Shown here: positions 34,723 to 45,740 of the stretch, piece after piece
Layout: each line of letters begins with the position of its first letter
Position numbering within the stretch: position 1 is the stretch's first letter
From: Cornus controversa
Taxonomy: Eukaryota > Streptophyta > Magnoliopsida > Cornales > Cornaceae
Assembly (NCBI GenBank): GCA_026545225.1
Contig: CM048845.1
Coordinates: forward strand, 56,892,033 to 56,956,032
Length of the DNA: 64,000 bases
Direction: 5' to 3'
Notes under the pieces: generated by a model
What the model saw: the letters and a program-made list of their open reading frames with translations, nothing else
Databases searched by the model: none
Told to the model about the DNA's origin: nothing
Made by a program: the position numbers and the translations under genes

Positions 34723-36115
34723 TGATAAGTGTTCAATTCTATGCATTTGAACCCTCTTTATTGCATATGTTAGTCCCGTTTCTACGTTTACCAAGATATG
34801 TTTACGGTATTTTTGTGTTTTTGATGTATTGCAGGTCTTGTAGTAAAAGGAGCAAAGTTTGAGGCTTTTTGCAGCTGAAGAGAAAAGTCAAAATTGCAGT
34901 CAAGGTATCTCGATCAATCAAGATGTTAATCTCGATCAATCGAGATCTCGATTGATCGAGATCTTACTTCGATTGATCAAAATCTCGATCAATCGAGATT
35001 CTGCAGAGCCACTTGCCCACTTACTCACCTGCTCTCCCACTTGCAACAAAATCCCCCTTTTTGCACGACTTAGAGGAATTGTCAGACTTGAACAAGACCT
35101 TTGGGGACCTTCTTGATATAGTTGGTATATATATTGATACATATATATATATATATGGTGGGTCCCAAGGTTGAAAAGGTAGCCATAAAGCACAAAAAGA
35201 AGCCATTCTCATAGATCTCTCACACACATCAGATTACACAAAGAGAGACATTCGGGAGAGGAGAAGAAGGAGCTGAACCAGACCTTGAAGCTCCATTTTC
35301 TTCATCAATGGAAGAGTGCAAGGCAACCATGAGCAACTAACTTCTATACTAGGGTGTTGTTGAAGCCCCTAGCCATGTAAACTTGTTCATTGTTGTAACA
35401 TTTTGGAATTTGTTCTTAAATGTTAATTATTTAGCCTAGTGACCATGTACACTAATACATCTCTTTTATATATTCATTTGATTTTGATTTTATTCTTGTC
35501 TTAGGGTAGAATATATCTTGTGAATGCACAACATTTGTTTCTTCCACAAGAAGGGCAAATGATAGCTAAGTAATGGTACTTTAAATGTATGTGGTGTGCT
35601 TGCTTGTATAAACCATGCCAAGATAAGATAGTTTGGATGCATGTAGGTTCACTTAGAAAGTAGGGTAATTAATTAGGTTGAAGAACTATGCTTGTTGAAG
35701 ATGGATTATGATAGGTTGGTGCTCACATTAATCTTTTGATATGTCATTGAGGTCACCAGCCTAATGACATTGTTAGGCATTTAATTTATGAATCCCAAGC
35801 TTGTTACACTTATGAACATGTGAATGGCTAGTGGTGGAAATCACCCCTAGTTCTCTCTCTCCCAACTTTTACACTTTAAATTTATTGTCATTACATTCAT
35901 GCAATAGTTTTATAAACAAAACTCAAAACCTTGTTTTTAGGATTAAAGTGGAAGTAATCTTTCGTTAAGACAATTATGACTAGTCCTTGTGGGATCGATA
36001 CCCTCTATATAGAACCGTGTCTACAAAGATTCGTGCTCTTGCGAGTGGTTAAATTATATTTTGATAAAAGGAGCAAAAATAAGCTTACAATATAATTCAA
36101 GTTTCAACCACATCA
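34723..36115 (+). repeat. B1 3' LTR
   Basis: It runs TGATAAGTGTTCAATTCTAT...CAACCACATCA, 1393 bp, closely matching the 5' LTR. The palindrome array (34907-35000) lacks one palindrome (ATCCAATCTCGATTG...) kept at 22052-22074. The A1 LTR resumes at 36116. Confidence 0.92.
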
Positions 36116-36616
36116 ATTGCGCTACACTTAGGTAATTAGGTAGGTAGGAAAATCATGTGATGATGATTTTACTACAAGTAGGTAATTAGGTAAATAAGGA
36201 AAATCATGCTTTTCAAAGATGGACTATAGTAAAAAAAATATTAAGGTGTGTGTATTCTCTTGACAACACTATTGTAGGTGGGACTTGTCAATACGTCATT
36301 TAGTACACATTTGCCTAAATTCTCCCAATTTATTATAAGTGTGACATACTACAAGGTTAACGGGGAAGTCTAACCCTAGTACTTTATTCTTCTCTCAACC
36401 TTTGTAATTAAATTACTTTTATGCTTTCAAAGTAGATTAAGCGGACAACCAACACTGTTGTGATTTAAACAAGAACCAACCTTCAACCTTTAGCAAGTTA
36501 TACCTACGTAGTCTCTGTGGGATCGACACCCTCAACTTAGAGCTCTATCCTTCAAGGATTCGTTCTATTGCGAGTGGTAAATTTATAAATTACGAGTAGC
36601 GCAACCGCACACAATA
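36116..36616 (+). repeat. A1 5' LTR, second part
   Basis: It resumes at ATTGCGCTACACTTAGG and matches A1 3' LTR 54283-54779, including GTGGGATCGACACCCTCAAC and GCGAGTAGCGCAACCGCACACAA. It ends at 36616, 4 bp before the PBS. Confidence 0.88.
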
Positions 36617-36620
36617 ATTT

Positions 36621-36638
36621 TGGCGCTGTTGTCTAGGA
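36621..36638 (+). other. A1 primer-binding site (decayed tRNA-Asp type)
   Basis: TGGCGCTGTTGTCTAGGA corresponds to the B-family PBS TGGCGCCGTTGCCGGGGA with four changes, at least three of which are C-to-T or G-to-A. Confidence 0.8.
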
Positions 36639-36882
36639 CTATGGTTAAATCGCTAAATTAGAGGATTGAGTCTCGTTTAAATTTTAATTTAACTCATTCT
36701 TTATATTCTTTATTTGTAAGTATTTTTATCTTTATTTCTTAAGTGTTTCATTATTGGTACTCGTCTAATTAAGGCATCAAGACTTAAGTTTGGATCCTTG
36801 TGAGTAGAGTACTTAACTTTCTTGCACTTAGAAATTTAAAATTTTGTTTTTGCACATAGTTTAAAGTTTTTCATTTTTTCAT

Positions 36883-38700
36883 ATGCAAGGTAGGAGATCC
36901 TTGTCATTACCCTTGTTGTCATATGACCTTGAACTTAAACGAACTTTTAGACAACATAGGAGAGAAACCATGGCAAATAATGACAACCAAAGTGTTTAGC
37001 AGAATCCAATCTTACCACCCCCACCGGGCGGTGAGATTTTTCAATCTTTTTATGTTCCATCAACCTATACATCTCCTTCTTGTATTTGTTTTTCGAATGC
37101 GGGGGGGGGGGGGGGGGGAACAATTTTGAAATAAAATCCTCAACAATTAATCTTCTTAGTTATTTTCATGGGCTTCCAAACCAAGATCCTTATAAACATA
37201 TTGATGAATTCTTAGAAGTGTGTTCTACTTTACAGTTAATGCACAAGCGGAGGACAACTTAAGACTTCATCTTTTTCCCTTCTCGCTTAAGGATAAGGCC
37301 AAACAATGGTTTAATTCCTTAGAGCCAAATTCCATTCACTCTTGGGTTGAAATGCAACGGGAGTTTCTAAAGAAATACTTCCCAATGGGAAAGACTAATG
37401 ATGCGCGAAGAGCCATCATTGGTTTCTCTCAAAGGGAGGGAGAAGTTTTCATGAAACTTGGGAAAGGATGAAAGATCTTTTGAGGTCTTGCCCACACCAT
37501 GCTATTCTCAAATGGCAATTGGTGCAAGAATTTTATGATGGTTTAGGGGAGCCTCACAAACAAATGGTTGATGCTAGTTGTGGAGGTACATTCTTTCTAA
37601 AAAGCCCCGATGAAGCATGGATACTCTTTGAGAACTTGAGCAAAAATTTATCTCATCGTTCTTCTAATGAAAGGAAGAATAAGGTAGTCCCTCCTCTTAA
37701 CACCCAAACTGAAATTATTTTTGAAATGCGTAAAGAGCAAGCAACAAATAGGAAGATAGAAGCTTTATAAAATAAATTGGATCAAGTTATGTTGGCCGAT
37801 TCTTCTTCTTCTTTTTCTTGCTCCAATCCTACTATTCTTAATCCTACCCTTTATCCCACATATATTGTGTGTTCATTCCTTTCTAGCCCTTCACATTATA
37901 TAAAGGATTGCCCTCATGTGGGGCAATATTCCAAATTTTCACAAGAGCAAGCAAAATCACTTTACTCTAGGCCGGGCCAAGTGTCATACCAAAACTCTTA
38001 TACTCCTGGATGGAGAGATCAAAACCAATTTCAATATGGGAACCAAGGCCAATATCAAGGACCTCAGGGACCACCTGGACAGCTAAGTCTATCTCAATTC
38101 CAACCTAGACCTTATCAAATCAATTCAAATTCAAGCTTCTACTACACTCCCAATCAACTACCTTCTCGAAACCCATGTTTTGAGGAAAAAGTTTTGGTAG
38201 CTTTAGGCAATATCGAAAGTAATACTCAAAAGATCAACGCTAACTCACAATCTATTACAAAAATAGAGTCCCAATTGGGGCAGCTAGCTAATGCAATGAA
38301 TCGAAGAGAGGGTGGAAAGTTGCCTAGCCAAATGGTGGCAAATCCGAATGGAGTTCAAATAATTGATGATGCTTCCCATTCCTTTGAGTTCAACAAAGAA
38401 CAAGCTCAATCAATTTCTACTCTAAGGAGTGGTAGAGTGCTAGAAAATTCAATTGACAAGATAAGAGAAAAAAAATGTGAGCGTCTAATAAATCCAAATA
38501 GTCCCATTTTAAATCCAAAAGATCTTCTAATAAATCCAATAGAGTTCTCTAATAATCCAAAAGAAAAAGGAAAGGATAAAATCATTGAAGTTAAATTCTC
38601 ATTGCCTCCAAATCAAGCAGCTTCATATGAACCTCCTATTCCCTTTCCTCAAATATTAAGGGAGCCAACTCAATTTAGGAAACAAGGAGAGAAATTATAA
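36883..38700 (+). pseudogene. A1 gag
   Basis: The frame opens MQGRRSLSLPLLSYDLELKRTF, like B1 and B2 gag, and meets a TAG near 37004. A G18 run (37101-37118) lies at the start of the capsid domain (NNFEIKSSTINLLSYFHG) and shifts the frame. LKDKAKQWFNSLEPNSIHSW and KKYFPMGKTND follow. A frame change near 37440 and a TAA at about 37768 break it again. The zinc-knuckle site reads CSFLSSPSHYIKDC, so the second Cys is Leu. The stretch 37777-38700 is an open 307-codon block with N/Q-rich linker sequence. Confidence 0.85.
37101..37118. repeat. G18 homopolymer in A1 gag
   Basis: Eighteen consecutive G stand where B gag encodes V-A-A before NQFEIKSS. The run is long enough for slippage and G-quadruplex formation and changes the reading frame. 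Confidence 0.9.
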
Positions 38701-39385
38701 GATATGATAGAAATCTTCAGGCAAGTAAAAATCAATCTTCCTCTTCTTGATGCTATAAACAAATTTCCTCCTATGCTAAATTTCTTAAGGACTTATGCTC
38801 TTAAAAGCGTAAATCTAGGAACCAAGTTCCTAAGAAAGTTCAATTGACTGAGCAAGTGAGTTCAATTCTTCAAAATAACACCCTTCCAAAGTTCAAAGAT
38901 CCGGGTGCTCCGACAATCTCATGTGTCATTGGTGACTATGAATTTGAACGAGCCCTCCTTGACTTGGGAGCAAGTGTTAACTTACTTCCATACTCGGTTT
39001 ATGAGAAACTAGAGCTAGGAGAGCTTAAGCCGACACAGTTGTGTTGCAACTTGCCGATCGATTGGTGAGGCAACCACTTGGGATAATTGAGGATGTTCTC
39101 ATCAAAGTGGACAAATTTTATTTTTTGGTGGACTTTATAGTCCTTGATACCGAACCTGTCCTAGACCCTACAAAGCATATTTCAATCATTCTAGGTCACC
39201 CATTCTTGGCTACGATTAACGCATGCATTAATTATCGTACCGGGGTGATGGACATCTCCTTCAGAAATATGACTGTTAGGATAGATACCTTTGATGCACC
39301 TCATCATATTGCCAATAATGAGAGTGAATGCTTTGAGTTAGATATTGTGTATGAACTTGTGAACACATCTTGTCGTAGACGTTAA
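38701..39385 (+). pseudogene. A1 protease region, end of pol
   Basis: LLDLGASVNLLPYSVYEKL (about 38957-39013) is the Athila protease active site. A frameshift near 39035 leads into LADRLVRQPLGIIEDVLIKVDKFYF and IILGHPFLATINACINYRTGVMD. Homology to B1 and B2 ends near SECFELDIVYELV (about 39360). No RT, RNase H or integrase follows; about 170 bp later the ORF3 upstream region begins. Confidence 0.85.
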
Positions 39386-39559
39386 ACTTGGCAACAACTT
39401 TCGCGGTCCTATCATGTTCCGTGTGATCCTTCAAATCCAAAAATGAATGTATCCAAATATTTTTGAAGTATCTGAGTGTAAGAGGTGTGAATTGAGGGCT
39501 AAACTTAAATTTTTTCATACTTGGGATAATTTTGTAAATTTACAGTCAAAGGAAGTTTT

Positions 39560-39780
39560 AATGCATCGAAGTAGCCACTTTGATGCATCGTAGCTTCGAT
39601 GCATCGACATTAACATCGATGCATCGATCTTTAAATGTCCTATTTTTTCTACCAATTCCAACAGATGCTGCACCTTGTGTCGATAGATGGTCGATACATC
39701 ATCAGCTTTGATGCATCGAAACCTCTAGTTCGATGCATCGACAGTGATGATGCATCGAAGTAGCCACTTTGATGCATCAT
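39560..39780. repeat. GATGCATC palindrome array upstream of A1 ORF3
   Basis: Eight copies of GATGCATC or one-base variants, most as CGATGCATCG, lie in 220 bp. A longer unit (GATGCATCGAAGTAGCCACT) occurs twice, at about 39561 and 39750. The same palindrome occurs twice in the A1 5' LTR (21149-21180) and, mutated, in the 3' LTR (43420-43453). The core differs from the B-family array in the same place. Confidence 0.88.
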
Positions 39781-39787
39781 ATCGAGG

Positions 39788-39823
39788 CACGTGACTGCGT
39801 AAGCAGTCACTTAATATTCAAAT
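39788..39823 (+). promoter_or_regulatory. Putative internal promoter of A1 ORF3
   Basis: CACGTG at 39788-39793 and TTAATATTCAAA near 39811 precede a C/T-rich leader (CTCTCCCTCTCATTTC). The layout matches B1 and B2, though the TATA box is weaker. Function is inferred. Confidence 0.4.
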
Positions 39824-39982
39824 CTCTCGCCTCTCCCTCTCATTTCTTCCTTTCTTCTTGGTGACTCTTCTCGTTCTTGTGCACGTCCAGACCTCCCAAG
39901 CAAGCCCCATCATCTAGATCATCCCTCCCTTGCTCTCAAAGAGATAATTTCACACATTCTATAGCCACAAGTGATCTACAAG

Positions 39983-40233
39983 GTAAGAGTTTTGTGCTTT
40001 CATTGTTCATACTTTTGCTTCTAGACTTTGGAGTTTTTGGTTTAGATTTTTGTGGGTCTTGTGCATGTTATTCTGTTTGAGTAAGCTTGAATGAGAGAAG
40101 AGACTATACTTAGGCATGAGTAGTATATTTGAGATGTATAGATATATATATATATAGGCATAGATTTTATATTGAATTAATATGATCAGTTTTGGAGCCA
40201 TTTTTGACTCAAGGGTGTAATTTGTGTGGTCAG
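39983..40233 (+). other. Putative intron in the A1 ORF3 leader
   Basis: The donor AAG|GTAAGAGTTTTG is followed by T-rich sequence and the acceptor GTGGTCAG|GTTCCC. Position relative to the array and ORF3 matches the B1 and B2 introns. Confidence 0.45.
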
Positions 40234-41490
40234 GTTCCCTTCTATCTACACCCTTCTGAGTTATCTCAAACTAAAGCGAGTGACGAGGTTCCTCCTATTC
40301 TAGTTCATGATATTCCTTGGGGTCACTGGGCGACTAGGGACTTCCACCTCAAGCATCGGGTGGATGTCAACGAGTTTACAGCGGACCCATATGCAACACG
40401 ATCTCTTTTGACCCTTACCGAGAGTCATTTGCTTGGTCTCTTGGTGCCTGCTGCTGAGATCTTCTACCCACGACTTGTCTGTATATTCTACATGAACATA
40501 TCCTACCAATTAGATACCCCAGATATCTTGCACACCACTGTTGATGATGTCATCATTACTATCACCATTCGTGACATTGCTGCTTGATTAGGTGTCCCCA
40601 TGAGGAGCCCAACGACCTTCACTTGGGAGAGGAGATACCCCATTTTCCCGACATTCTTTCCAACCTATCTATTTTTTCCATGATCCGACGCATGTGTCGG
40701 GGTCACTTCTCGGATCCTCCCACCAATTCTTATACCACCAAATCTTTATGCCCACGACAATTGTGGTTTTTTGACACAATCTTTCAGTGGAATGCCCATC
40801 CCATGGGCCACCGAGCTGATCATCGTGGTGACTTTTTGAGGGCTTTATATGCCATTCATTCTGGATTTTTATTCTGGATTCCCGTTGTTATCTGGGGACA
40901 AATGTCCTGGGTATGGGAGCAGCTTGTTAACCGTCCCACTCCGAGGACAGCCAATGTTAGCCTACCATTTTCATTTCTTATCACGGCCCTCCTTCGTCGT
41001 ACACGCTACCATTTTCTTCCCGATGAAGTTGTTCGTGAGACCCCCTTACTTTTATCTTCAGTGGTGGAGTAAGATGCTTACCCACCTACTGCTTGTTCCC
41101 AATGTCACTCCCGAGGTTGAAGAGGGAGATCTAGATATTTATGCCTCTGAGCGGGAGGACACCGACACTGACATGGCTGAGGCTGACTCAGGCACCCCTA
41201 CTATGAGCCACACTGAATACGACTATTTAGCCACATGCCTAAAGTGTCTCAGCGCCAGCCTTCAGTCTTTACAGTTAGAGTTTACTGAGCGTCACCAAGG
41301 TACTATTGGCGAAGCCATGGTTAGTCTGATGCAAGACAACAAACTCACACTTCAGCATTGACAGCAGATTAACACGCATCTGGATGTAGTTATTGCAGGC
41401 CAGCGGCAGATCCAGTAGTTGCTTCGGCAGTAGCGTGGTTTGGATGCTTCTACTCCTGCACCACCGTCATTGCCTCCTCAGCCTTAGCTA
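40234..41490 (+). pseudogene. A1 ORF3, broken copy
   Basis: After the acceptor the frame holds RLVCIFYMNISYQL and DDVIITITIRDIAA, then TGA at 40585. A shifted frame carries MIRRMCRGHFSDPPTNSYTT, KSLCPRQLWFFDTIF and FWIPVVIWGQMSWVWEQLVNR, which align with B2 ORF3 blocks (CTSKSMCPSRLWFLDT, VPSLIWGQMYKVWDGLVNK). A second shift near 41070 leads to EYDYLATCLKCLSASLQSL, the coiled-coil part, with stops before a Pro-rich end. Sequence identity to B ORF3 is low but the order is the same. Confidence 0.75.
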
Positions 41491-43148
41491 CTATGATTTT
41501 CTTTTTGTATTTTGTATTTTTATTTTATTTCTAGTATTTTGTATTCATGTATTCATAGTCATAGAACTATCTATTGCCGTGTGGGCACTCTATCTTGTTG
41601 CTTAGTAAGCAATTCTTTTGTATTCCATAAATTCTCGCATTTGTATCACACATGTTTGAATTAATGGAATATTATCAGCTTTTCATTATGTTTCTATTAT
41701 TGCCATCTTTTCTTTTACTTTTCTTAATTATTTACTTTTTCAGTTCGTGTATGTTACGCTGGTATGTACTTGCACTTGTGCTGGTTATGATGCCCCACTT
41801 GTCCCGTGTACCCACTACCATATCATGGTTGATATTTTGACTTTTTGATACCCATCAAACCGCCGGTAACATTGTTCTAACTCTTTTTACTTCAAACATT
41901 GAGGACAATATTTAATTTAAGTTTGGGGGTACGGTATACATACATACACTACACTGGGTTGTTTTTAAATTTTTGTACATTTTGCATCTTTAGTTCATGT
42001 TTTCCATGACGTCCCTCTATTTGAAGAAGTGATAACCATAACATCATCGATAAATGCATCTTGTAATTAGAAGCTTTGATATCCAAAAAATACTCGTACT
42101 TTTGAAAATTATGTGTCAGGTTAGAACGGTTTACATTTTTGCTCAGTTTTTAAATACTGTACAGTTCTTTCCCTAAATTTGTCCTTAATGGCACAAATAT
42201 GCACACATACAATTGAATTGTGGGGTATACGTCATTTGGAGAATATTGAAAACGTTTGTTTTTATTTGAACTTCTTGAAGAATAGATTGCTTTGAGAAAA
42301 AAAAAAGAGAAAAGAAAGAAAAAGAAAACAAACAAAACTAATAAATTGGCAATAAGCCTTCTCACTCATTAAATTGGGCCTCCGTGCCTCAGGAAGCATG
42401 GAGTGTTCATGTCTAAAAGGTGTGCAAGGTTGAGCAATAATGAAACAATTGGCTCGTTTAAGTTCGTAGCCTAGTGAGCTCGGTTATTAAGTCCAAGGGG
42501 TATTTCTTCACCTAATGTCCTAAAACCGTCCTGTTTGGGAGTCATTAATCCAATACTGTTACATGGGCTTACTAGATAGCTTAAAGGACTTAGGCATTGC
42601 ATAACCAATTGTGCTTAAGGTTGTAAATATTTTTGTAATTAGCAATATGCTTTGGTGATCCATTTCAGAAAGTTGTTATTCTAAGAATAGATGTTCCTTT
42701 TTATTCTCCATTAATGACAATAAACCACGTATTTGAAGGTATGTTCACTTTTCAAAGAGGATTTTAGGGTTTGCACTTGTATGTATATCAGACTAACCAT
42801 TATATAGGGACTCTCACCTAACTCTATTTTTTGACAGTTTATATCTATTGATGTCCAATTAGCTCCATAATACTTGTTACATTTGTCATTTTAAATATCA
42901 ATTGGGGTGTCACTCTTTGTTCTAGTTGATGACTGAGCATTCCATCATTTTTGCATACTTTTATGAGTTTAACAAGTGTTAAACCCAATGCGACTTCACT
43001 CGTCCACTAGACGTGTTTAGGGGTTTAAAAGGCTTGTTGCATTTGCTAAATGCAACCGTGTTTCCCACGAAAGTGGAAGTAGAATAATTGTTTTATTTTA
43101 TTTCTTTTTATATTGCTAAGGGACTAGCAATATCTAAGTTTGGGAGTG
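41491..43148 (+). other. A1 3' noncoding region
   Basis: It has no coding potential. Blocks shared with the B elements include AAGTTTGGGGGTACGGTAT (41919-41937), GCCTTCTCACTCA, GTTATTAAGTCC, TTTTCAAAGAGGATTTT and TGATGACTGAGCAT, in the same order. It ends with a hairpin (43110-43133) and CTAAGTTTGGGAGTG before the LTR. Confidence 0.7.
43110..43133 (+). other. Hairpin before the A1 polypurine tract
   Basis: ATATTGCTA-AGGGAC-TAGCAATAT is a perfect 9-bp stem with the same AGGGAC loop as in B1 and B2, 15 nt before the 3' LTR. Confidence 0.78.
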
Positions 43149-44015
43149 TGATAAGCATTGACTGTTATACATTCTCGTGCCTTCACTTATGTATCTTGAT
43201 CCCATAGTTGCACATATTGTACAGTTTTTAAGTATTTTTATGTTTTTGATGATTTTAGGTTCAAACTCAGAATATGTTGTAATTCGACTCCTTTATTAGT
43301 TCAACAATGCATTCCTAATTCCTATCATCCTTCATGGAGAATCTACATTAAGGAATAGTGAATGGCGGGTCAAGACCGGAGTCAAAAAGTTAGAAAGTTG
43401 AAGATCTACAGAAGGAGGATCGATGCATTAAAGTCCCTACTTCGATACATCGCCCAAACCTATTGAAGATATTTTTTTGCAGATATTTTCTCCACTTGCC
43501 ACATGTCTAATTTTGCTTGGATAAAACCTTGCACAGAATTTCTATGATATTTTGAACCTCAGATCAGTTATATAGCTAGAGAATATGTAATAAAAAAGAT
43601 ACACACAATTCTTGTAATAAAAAGCATAGTTTAGAATTCTAGAGAGAGAAAGTGAAGTTCTAGAGAGGGAAAGCTTTAAAGAGGGCTTTGTAAGGCCTTG
43701 AAGACCATCTTGAGCATGGGACCATCTCTGTCTATGGAGTGCTTCCAGCCCACTATGATCAACTAATCCTTCTCTAGGGTTTTGACAAACCCTAGCTTTG
43801 TAAATATGTTCTAACTTCAATGAATTGGGGATTTTTATGTATTTGATGTATATGTCTCTTGCCTTGAGCCTTATATATATATAAGTTTACAATTTTTCAT
43901 TATCATGTGTGGTGATTTATCTTCTTGTCTTAGAATGTTTAAATTCCTCACATGATCTTCAAACACTTACATGTTTCACAAGCACTATAAGTGATGGCCT
44001 GAGACTAGTTTTCAC
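43149..44015 (+). repeat. A1 3' LTR, first part
   Basis: It starts TGATAAGCATTGACTGTTAT and aligns with the 5' LTR start at 20875. The last 5 bp (TTCAC, 44011-44015) are one copy of the B2 target duplication. The LTR resumes at 54234. Confidence 0.88.
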
Positions 44016-45445
44016 TGATAAGTGTTCAATTCTATGCATTTGAACCCTCTTTATTGCTTATGTTAGTTCTATTTTTGCGTTTACCGAGATATGTTTACGG
44101 TATTTTGTGTTTTTGATGTATTGCAGGTATTAGAGTAAATGGAGCAAAGTGTGAAGCTATTTGCAGCTGAAGAGAAAAAAATCAGAATTGCAGCCAAAGG
44201 CATCTCGATCAATCGAGATGTTGATCTCGATGAATCGAAATCTCGATTGATCGAGATCTCATTTCGATCAATCGAAATCTCGATCAATCGAGATCCAATC
44301 TCGATTGATCGAGATTCTGCAGAATCCACTTGCCCACTTGCTCACCTGCTCTCCCACTTGCAACAAAATACCCCTTTTTGCACGACTTAGGGGGATTGTA
44401 TGACTTGAACAAGACCCTTGGGGGCCTTCTTGATACAAGGGACATATATAGTCATATATATATATATATATGGTGGGCCCCCAAGGTAGAAAAAGGAGCC
44501 AAAAAGCACAAAAAGGGCCATATCTCTCATATCTCATATATCTCTCAAGAGAAATCAGACCATCCAAGGAGAGACCTTCGGGAGAGGAAGAAGAAGAGCT
44601 GAACCAGACCAAGAAGCTTTACTTTCTTCATCAATGGAAGGGTGCAAGGCTGCCATGACCAACTAACTCCTCCACTAGGGTGTGGTTGACACACCTAGCC
44701 ATGTAAACTTGTTCATTTTTGTAGCACTTGGGGATTTGTAATTAAATGTTGATTATTTAGCCTAGTGAATATGTACACAAATACATTTCTTATATATATT
44801 CATTTGATTTGGAATTTATTCTTGTCTTAGAGTAGATTATGTCACTTGAATGCACAACATTTGCATATTCCACAAGAAGTGCAAATGATGGCTAGATAAT
44901 GGTGCTTAAATGAATGTGTGATGTTTGCTTGTATAGACCATGCCAAGACAAGGTAGTTTGGATGCATGTAGTGTTCACTTAGAGAGTAGGGTAATTAGGT
45001 AGTTAGTTAGGTTGAAGAGCTATGCTTGTTGAAGATGGATTATGATAGGTTAGCACACACATTGATCTTTTGATATGTTATTGAGGTCACAAGCCTAATG
45101 ACATTGTTAGGCATTTAATTTATGAATCCCATGCTTGCTACACTTATGAACATGTGAATGGCTAGTGGTGGAAACCACCCCTAGCTCTCTCTCCCAACTC
45201 AACTCTTTATTTTATTGTCATTTCATTCATGCAATAGATTATAAACAAAAATCCAAAACTCTATTTTTAGAATTAAAGTAGAATTAATCTTCCTTTAAGG
45301 CAATTTCGACTAGTCCTCGTGGGATCGATACCCTCTATAGAGAACCCTATCTGCAAAGATTCGTGCTCTTGCGAGTGGTTAAATTATATTTTGATAAAAA
45401 GGGCAAAAATTAAGCTTACAATATAATTTAGTTCTGACCACATCA
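44016..45445 (+). repeat. B2 5' LTR
   Basis: It runs TGATAAGTGTTCAATTCTAT...GACCACATCA. A palindrome array at 44202-44315 precedes a TATA-rich stretch at about 44450-44472. U5-like GTGGGATCGATACCCTCTAT lies at about 45319. Confidence 0.95.
44202..44315. repeat. Palindrome array in the B2 5' LTR
   Basis: Six palindromes follow one another: CATCTCGATCAATCGAGATG, an imperfect one, ATCTCGATTGATCGAGAT, TTTCGATCAATCGAAA, then two more of the 18-bp type. The 3' LTR copy is 52990-53104. Confidence 0.9.
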
Positions 45446-45451
45446 AAATTT

Positions 45452-45469
45452 TGGCGCCGTTGCCGGGGA
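45452..45469 (+). other. B2 primer-binding site (tRNA-Asp)
   Basis: TGGCGCCGTTGCCGGGGA, identical to the B1 site, lies 6 bp after the LTR. Confidence 0.92.
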
Positions 45470-45740
45470 CTACGGTTTAATTGTCGCCATTGGAAGATTA
45501 AATCTGGTTTAATTTTAGGCTAGAAATTCTTTCATTCTTTTGGTATATATTTTGTTCTTATTGCTCAAACTTCTTGATTTTAGATATACCACATAGCGGG
45601 CGTCGAAAAGAATTGAAGTTGGAACCCTTTGTGAGTATAAAATCTAAAATTAGTGGTTTGAGTTCTTTCATTCTTTTTGTATATATTATTGTTTAATTTA
45701 GTTATTTTTGTGTATTGAGGTGTTGTTCTATAATTAATGC

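Larger units (their letters stand above)
21796..36115 (+). mobile_element. B1: Athila-like Ty3/gypsy element with full-length but broken gag-pol
   Basis: LTRs at 21796-23185 and 34723-36115 frame a tRNA-Asp-type PBS, one long gag-protease-RT-RNase H-integrase frame, a palindrome array, an ORF3 and a long 3' noncoding region. The first roughly 18 bp of the 5' LTR and part of the A1 flank are missing, so no target duplication remains. Solo LTR B3 sits at 32055-33469. One frameshift and more than a dozen stops disable gag-pol; most stops look like C-to-T changes. Confidence 0.9.
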
